In this document: piece by piece, positions 46,719-50,259 of the stretch
How positions within the stretch are numbered: the first letter of the stretch is position 1
Layout of the letters: every line of letters begins with the position of its first letter
From: MWAR01 sp036567845
GTDB taxonomy: Bacteria; Muiribacteriota; Ozemobacteria; Ozemobacterales; Ozemobacteraceae
Direction of reading: 5' to 3'
Assembly: GCA_036567845.1 (NCBI GenBank)
Contig: DATCTT010000265.1
Coordinates: 1 to 50,259 of the forward strand
Length of the DNA stretch: 50,259 bases
Position numbers and translations under genes: made by a program
Notes under the pieces: model-generated
The model's input: only the letters and a program-made list of their open reading frames with translations
What the model was told of the DNA's origin: nothing
The model's database searches: none

Positions 46719-47986
46719 GCTGGCTGGCTTTCCCCGGTGAGGGCTTGGGCGGGAGAGAGAACGGTCCGGTGCTGGACTCTGTACAGCATCAGCGAGCCGA
46801 TGAGATAACAGATGATGAGCAGGAGCTGGACGGCGGTGAGGCCGATCAGATCGAGAAAGCTGCCCTGCAGCCAGGCGATCGCGGTGAGGCCGGCCCAGGC
46901 CGTCAGCGTGTTCAGGCTGCCGAACACGGTCTTGTTCTGCGCCTGCGGGAACATCTCGGGCAGCGTGATGACCATCGCCATGCAGTAGATGCGGTCGAGG
47001 ATCATGAACAGCGTGATCAGCGCAAGCGCCGCGGCATACGGCAGGCCCCCCATGATGAAGACCGGGAAGATGATCCCCGAGACGACCAGACTGCCGGTGA
47101 AGGTCAGGGCATGCCCGAGCCGGTTTCGGATCGCGGGCACCACAAAGTTGATCACGGCTTCGCCCAGGCCGATCGCGAACAACGCCCTGCTGATCTCGGC
47201 GAGCTGCAGGTTGTAATGGGAGATGAACCAGATGCCCGAGACGGCGTAGAAACCAAAATAACACATTCTATTGATTGTGAATCCTATATAATACTCGGCC
47301 GCCATGGGGAGCCGGAAGGCCTCGATGTAGTCACGGATCATTCGGGCGACCGACAGCGGCTTCTTGGGCTCGGTGTCGGCCGACCGGAGGGCAAGAGTGA
47401 GGATGACTCCCGCGACGGCCATCATGGCGCCGAACAGCCAAAAGGAAAACTGCCAGGAAACGGCGGGAACCGGCGAGCCGGGGGCCGCTTCGGCGGCCAG
47501 GAGCGCTTTTCCATGCATGTCGGCGGCGGTGACCAGGCCGATCAGGGGGACGCCGAGGGCTGTTGCGAGGGGGCGGGCCGACATCAGAACAGCCATCATC
47601 GCCTGGTAATGGCTTTTCGGGACGCCGTAGAAGGTGATCCACCACATGCAGGCGGCGATTGTTCCGGAGGAAAAGCCGAACACGAGGCGTGACACCTGAG
47701 CGACCGACAGGGAGTCCGTGGTCAGGAACACGGCGAGGCCCGTGATCAGGCCAGCCGAGGCGGCGCCCAGCAGGGTGGGGACCTTGAACCGGGTCGTCAG
47801 GGCCGGACCGAGCAGTACACCAGCGACCGTGCCGATCGTGGCCCAGGAGATGAGCAGCAGCACGCGGTTCAGCACCACCCCGAAGTGGCGCGACAGTTCC
47901 CGCACTAGCGGTGAGATCGCGCTGTCGATCGTCGAGAAGCCGAAGATCAGCAGGAACGAGGCGATGACGACGAGGTGATTCTTCAC
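46715..47986 (-). CDS. MFS transporter
   Basis: 423 residues from GTG 47986, overlapping the ATP-grasp stop (GTGA); the frame upstream lies in that gene. Twelve membrane helices, starting VVIASFLLIFGFSTIDSAISPLV, with the half-molecule repeat and basic cytosolic loops of the major facilitator superfamily. No residues fix the substrate. Its position between a peptide-ligase-like gene and a PK-like gene suggests export or import of that pathway's product. A run of AT-rich codons lies at 47251-47297, within the helix around residue 235. Confidence 0.88.
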   Translation of the reverse strand: MKNHLVVIASFLLIFGFSTIDSAISPLVRELSRHFGVVLNRVLLLISWATIGTVAGVLLGPALTTRFKVPTLLGAASAGLITGLAVFLTTDSLSVAQVSRLVFGFSSGTIAACMWWITFYGVPKSHYQAMMAVLMSARPLATALGVPLIGLVTAADMHGKALLAAEAAPGSPVPAVSWQFSFWLFGAMMAVAGVILTLALRSADTEPKKPLSVARMIRDYIEAFRLPMAAEYYIGFTINRMCYFGFYAVSGIWFISHYNLQLAEISRALFAIGLGEAVINFVVPAIRNRLGHALTFTGSLVVSGIIFPVFIMGGLPYAAALALITLFMILDRIYCMAMVITLPEMFPQAQNKTVFGSLNTLTAWAGLTAIAWLQGSFLDLIGLTAVQLLLIICYLIGSLMLYRVQHRTVLSPAQALTGESQPA

Positions 47987-49254
47987 GAAACCCGTTCCCG
48001 GACGGCGGTGTCGATCGCTTCCGCCTCGCGGGCGTCGGCGGCGAAGATGCTGATGCCTGCCTTCCCCTCCTCGGGGGGGAGAATGATGACGGCACCGGCT
48101 TCGGTGACGCCCGGCTCGAGCAACAGCGAGGCGGACCGTTTTCCCAGCTTTCCGGCGAGTGCCGCATGGAGGCCCGCAAATGTGCCGCACTCGGGCCGAA
48201 CGGGCAGGGTGGCGAGGAAGCGCGCGTGCAGAAGGCTGCGGTTGAGCCCCGTCAACCGCGCCCCCAGGTCGATCAGGTGCGAGAAGCCGTTGTGGCGGAA
48301 GTTGCACTCGATGAGGACGGCCCGGCGGCTTCCGTCGTCGTTCCGCATGATTCCCCAGTCGAGATTCAGGTAGCCGCGGCCGCCGAGCTGGTGGGCCGCC
48401 CGGCCGAACGCAAGGCTCTCTCGATGTATCTGGTCTGCTATATCAGCATCGGTGAACGGGTAGGTGAATCCGACCCAGCCCCCATTCTCGAGGATCTGGG
48501 AGTCGATGCCGATGAACTCCGGGCCGTGGCGTTCGACATCGACGAGAGAGCCGAGGGTCTCGAGCAGCTCCAGCTTCGGCTCGATCAGCACCGTTCCGTT
48601 CGAATACCAGTCATCGAGCCGTGGAAGAAGCTCCTCCGGCCGGCCGCACAGGTTTCCGACGCCACCCGCGCTCTGGGCTTTGCGCAACATCAGCTCCCCG
48701 TCGTGAAACTGGGACGCATCCTTGACCGCGCGGCGCAGGCCGGCCAGATCGTCCGCCGAGATTCCTGGGATCGTCTCGATGCCGAGATGCCCTGCAATGC
48801 GCTTGCACTCGAGCTTGTCGTTGAGCTGATGCGACAGGCCCTCCTCGATGAGGACGTTGTGGGTCGGGTTCCCCGGAATGCCGATCTCGGCGGCGACGCG
48901 CAGGGCGTTCTCGGTCTGCATGTAGGGCTCGAGAACCCAGCCACCGTCCCGGCACAGTTCGCGGGCTGCATCGATGAGCCGTTGGTCGGCAAGAACAGCA
49001 TCGGCCAGCAGGAACGGCCGGGGTTCGACGGTGGGATACAGGACCGGCAGCGTCGAGGTGAAGCCGCTGACCGCCGAAGCATAGGCGATGAACCGCTGAT
49101 CAACGGCGTTCCCGACGATGACGGCATCGCCCGGAGCTGCATGGAAGAGGAAGCGCGGGGTCCAGACGCTGACCTTCGTCGTCAGGCTGCCCTGTTCGGC
49201 AGTATCGACGTTGAGGAAGACTTCTTCGATGTTGGCAAACCAGAGTTTAGGCAT
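47983..49254 (-). CDS. ATP-grasp ligase (PGM1/amino-acid-ligase-like)
   Basis: 423 residues from ATG 49254, which overlaps the radical SAM gene by 8 bases; a GTG at 49269 is possible. The N-terminal pre-ATP-grasp domain is followed by a nucleotide-binding subdomain (LMLRKAQSAGGVGN) and a catalytic core with GTVLIEPKLE and YLNLDWGIMRND...VLIECNFRHNG, whose Glu and Asn are the metal ligands. Such enzymes activate a carboxylate as acyl phosphate and join it to an amine; PGM1-type members make peptide bonds in natural products. The C-terminal ~70 residues are an extra domain. The operon context (radical SAM, MFS, PK-like) supports a biosynthetic role. Confidence 0.82.
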   Translation of the reverse strand: MPKLWFANIEEVFLNVDTAEQGSLTTKVSVWTPRFLFHAAPGDAVIVGNAVDQRFIAYASAVSGFTSTLPVLYPTVEPRPFLLADAVLADQRLIDAARELCRDGGWVLEPYMQTENALRVAAEIGIPGNPTHNVLIEEGLSHQLNDKLECKRIAGHLGIETIPGISADDLAGLRRAVKDASQFHDGELMLRKAQSAGGVGNLCGRPEELLPRLDDWYSNGTVLIEPKLELLETLGSLVDVERHGPEFIGIDSQILENGGWVGFTYPFTDADIADQIHRESLAFGRAAHQLGGRGYLNLDWGIMRNDDGSRRAVLIECNFRHNGFSHLIDLGARLTGLNRSLLHARFLATLPVRPECGTFAGLHAALAGKLGKRSASLLLEPGVTEAGAVIILPPEEGKAGISIFAADAREAEAIDTAVRERVS

Positions 49255-50203
49255 AGAATGTCCCGTCACACACCGGACAGGCCTTGCGGTCGATCCGGAG
49301 TCCCTTGCTGGCGCTTTTCAGCCCGCACAGCACGAATTCGAAACCGAGTTCCCGCAGCAGTCGTGCATACAGATCGACGATCCGCTGCTTCGCCTCCGGT
49401 TTCAGCTCGATGTACCGCGTTTCTCCCTGCTTCGGAAGAAGCTGGCGCGAGGCTTCGACATCGAAATACCCGAGGATCCGGTCGGTGTGCTCTGCGCCGA
49501 TCCGGCGCCGGATGTCGGCGACCATCGGCTCGGTCAGCAACAGCGTCGAGAACATGACGCGCGAGAGACCGGCATCCCGGAGCTTGAGAAGAAGCTCGCG
49601 CAGGGCCGGCTCGTCGTCTTCCAGGCCGGGAACGATCGGGTCCATGTGCACTGTGACGCGCACTCCGCGCTTCTTCAGCTCGACAGCCGCGTTCAGTCGC
49701 TCCTGGAGGGGAAAAATGTGTTGTTCGAGGGAGACCGGGGCAGCGGGTTTGAACACGGGGTTATACGAGAATTTTGCCGGAAACCGGCCCATCACCTCGA
49801 TGCAGGCGGCGTTGGGAAGCCCCTTCGTGGTGATGATGGCGCGTTCGACCGGGGAGTCGGCAAGCGTCTGGAGGAGGCGGGCTGCAAGTCCGCTCCTGAC
49901 CTGGGCCGGGGTGAACAGGTCGGTGTATCTGGAAAGTTTGACGATCTTCACATCGCCTTTTGCGAGGCGGTCGCGCAGCTCGGCGATCAGACGGTCAGGC
50001 TCGGCGAGCGGGGTGGGATGTTCAAAAGCCGTGTGCAGCTCGTCGAGTTTCTCGGTGACGGCGGTGCGATACCGGGCGTAGCAGTAGTCGCAGTCGTGCT
50101 CGCAGCCGGCCCAGGGCTCGAGATAGTGATACTTGCCATACCAGCAGGTGCCGAGACAGCCCGGTGTCAGAAGAGTGACGATTTCGTGCGCTTGTTCGGT
50201 CAT
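49247..50203 (-). CDS. Radical SAM protein (SPL-like, Rv2578c type)
   Basis: 318 residues. The cluster motif is C34-x3-C38-x2-C41 in GCEHDCDYCYARY. The SPL/Rv2578c-like layout follows, with KIVKLSRYTDLFTPAQ, AIITTKGLPN and VHMDPIVPGLEDDEP. Two more Cys near the N-terminus (C16, C20) and CPVC near the C-terminus could bind a second cluster. It cleaves SAM to start radical chemistry on an unknown substrate. AAGGAAGGA precedes the ATG. Its end overlaps the ATP-grasp start, making it the first complete gene of the operon in this window. Confidence 0.88.
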   Translation of the reverse strand: MTEQAHEIVTLLTPGCLGTCWYGKYHYLEPWAGCEHDCDYCYARYRTAVTEKLDELHTAFEHPTPLAEPDRLIAELRDRLAKGDVKIVKLSRYTDLFTPAQVRSGLAARLLQTLADSPVERAIITTKGLPNAACIEVMGRFPAKFSYNPVFKPAAPVSLEQHIFPLQERLNAAVELKKRGVRVTVHMDPIVPGLEDDEPALRELLLKLRDAGLSRVMFSTLLLTEPMVADIRRRIGAEHTDRILGYFDVEASRQLLPKQGETRYIELKPEAKQRIVDLYARLLRELGFEFVLCGLKSASKGLRIDRKACPVCDGTFYA

Positions 50204-50207
50204 GGGA

Positions 50208-50259
50208 TCATCCTTCCTTGATGGCCATCAGATGGCTGAGAAAACAGGTGTGGCGGGTG
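50208..50259 (-). CDS. Possible C-terminal end of an upstream gene
   Basis: In one minus-strand frame the last 51 bases read RHTCFLSHLMAIKEG followed by TGA at 50210-50208. The radical SAM ribosome-binding site lies in its final codons, as in tightly packed operons. The other two frames also hit stops, so the choice is based only on how protein-like the tail looks. Confidence 0.3.
   Translation of the reverse strand, partial: TRHTCFLSHLMAIKEG

Overview
The window is GC-rich and gene-dense. It comes from a Gram-negative bacterium with an outer membrane: it encodes a TonB-dependent receptor, an ExbB-ExbD-TonB motor, a TolC/HlyD/RND efflux trio and lipoproteins. No rRNA, tRNA, CRISPR array, prophage or insertion sequence was recognised. 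Many proteins match no well-known family, and SpoIIE-type signalling and ankyrin proteins are present, which suggests an uncultured or poorly studied lineage. A Riflebacteria/Ozemobacteria-like or deltaproteobacteria-like source is a guess, not a result.

Layout. 1-4.8 kb: an alpha/alpha-toroid protein cut by the window edge and carrying a DxDD motif, a small cupin, a membrane ankyrin protein whose 5' end looks frameshifted, and a membrane protein. 4.8-10.6 kb: a tripartite efflux operon (TolC, adaptor, RND pump) behind a sigma70-type promoter. 10.6-13 kb: a cobalt/nickel ECF importer (cbiM with a fused PDGLE tail, cbiQ, cbiO), with an inverted repeat lying over its promoter. 13-17.4 kb (minus): a DUF6544-like protein, a large exported protein and an ankyrin protein. 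17.7-24.3 kb: a cysteine-poor thioredoxin-fold protein, a Bcp peroxiredoxin, htpG and an Hsp20 that share an upstream element, a lipoprotein, an SH3b/NlpC-like hydrolase and an NHL-repeat protein.

24.4-38.3 kb is the most interesting block, a probable metal or metal-chelate uptake and handling locus. It has an outer-membrane TonB receptor, a binding protein/permease/ATPase importer of the FecBCD-BtuFCD-MolABC type, a HypB/UreG-like P-loop protein with CxxC motifs, a stand-alone ABC ATPase with a ScdA/DUF1858-like N-terminus, two DUF364 (putative heavy-metal chelation) proteins, a broken molbindin (Mop) gene, a THEP1-like NTPase, two SAM methyltransferases, a NUDIX hydrolase and its own ExbB-ExbD-TonB motor. 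An AT-rich element close to AATGCTACTAAATATTAT lies upstream of each of its transcription units, which suggests one regulon. The Mop remnant hints at molybdenum or tungsten; a Fur-like box hints at iron. The metal is unresolved.

38.4-45.7 kb: a large SpoIIE/RsbU-type phosphatase, an excisionase-type helix-turn-helix protein, a YfhO-like membrane protein and an M20 peptidase. 45.7-50.2 kb (minus): a tightly overlapping operon of radical SAM protein, ATP-grasp ligase, MFS transporter and a short pyruvate-kinase-like protein. It looks like an undescribed small-molecule biosynthesis and export unit.
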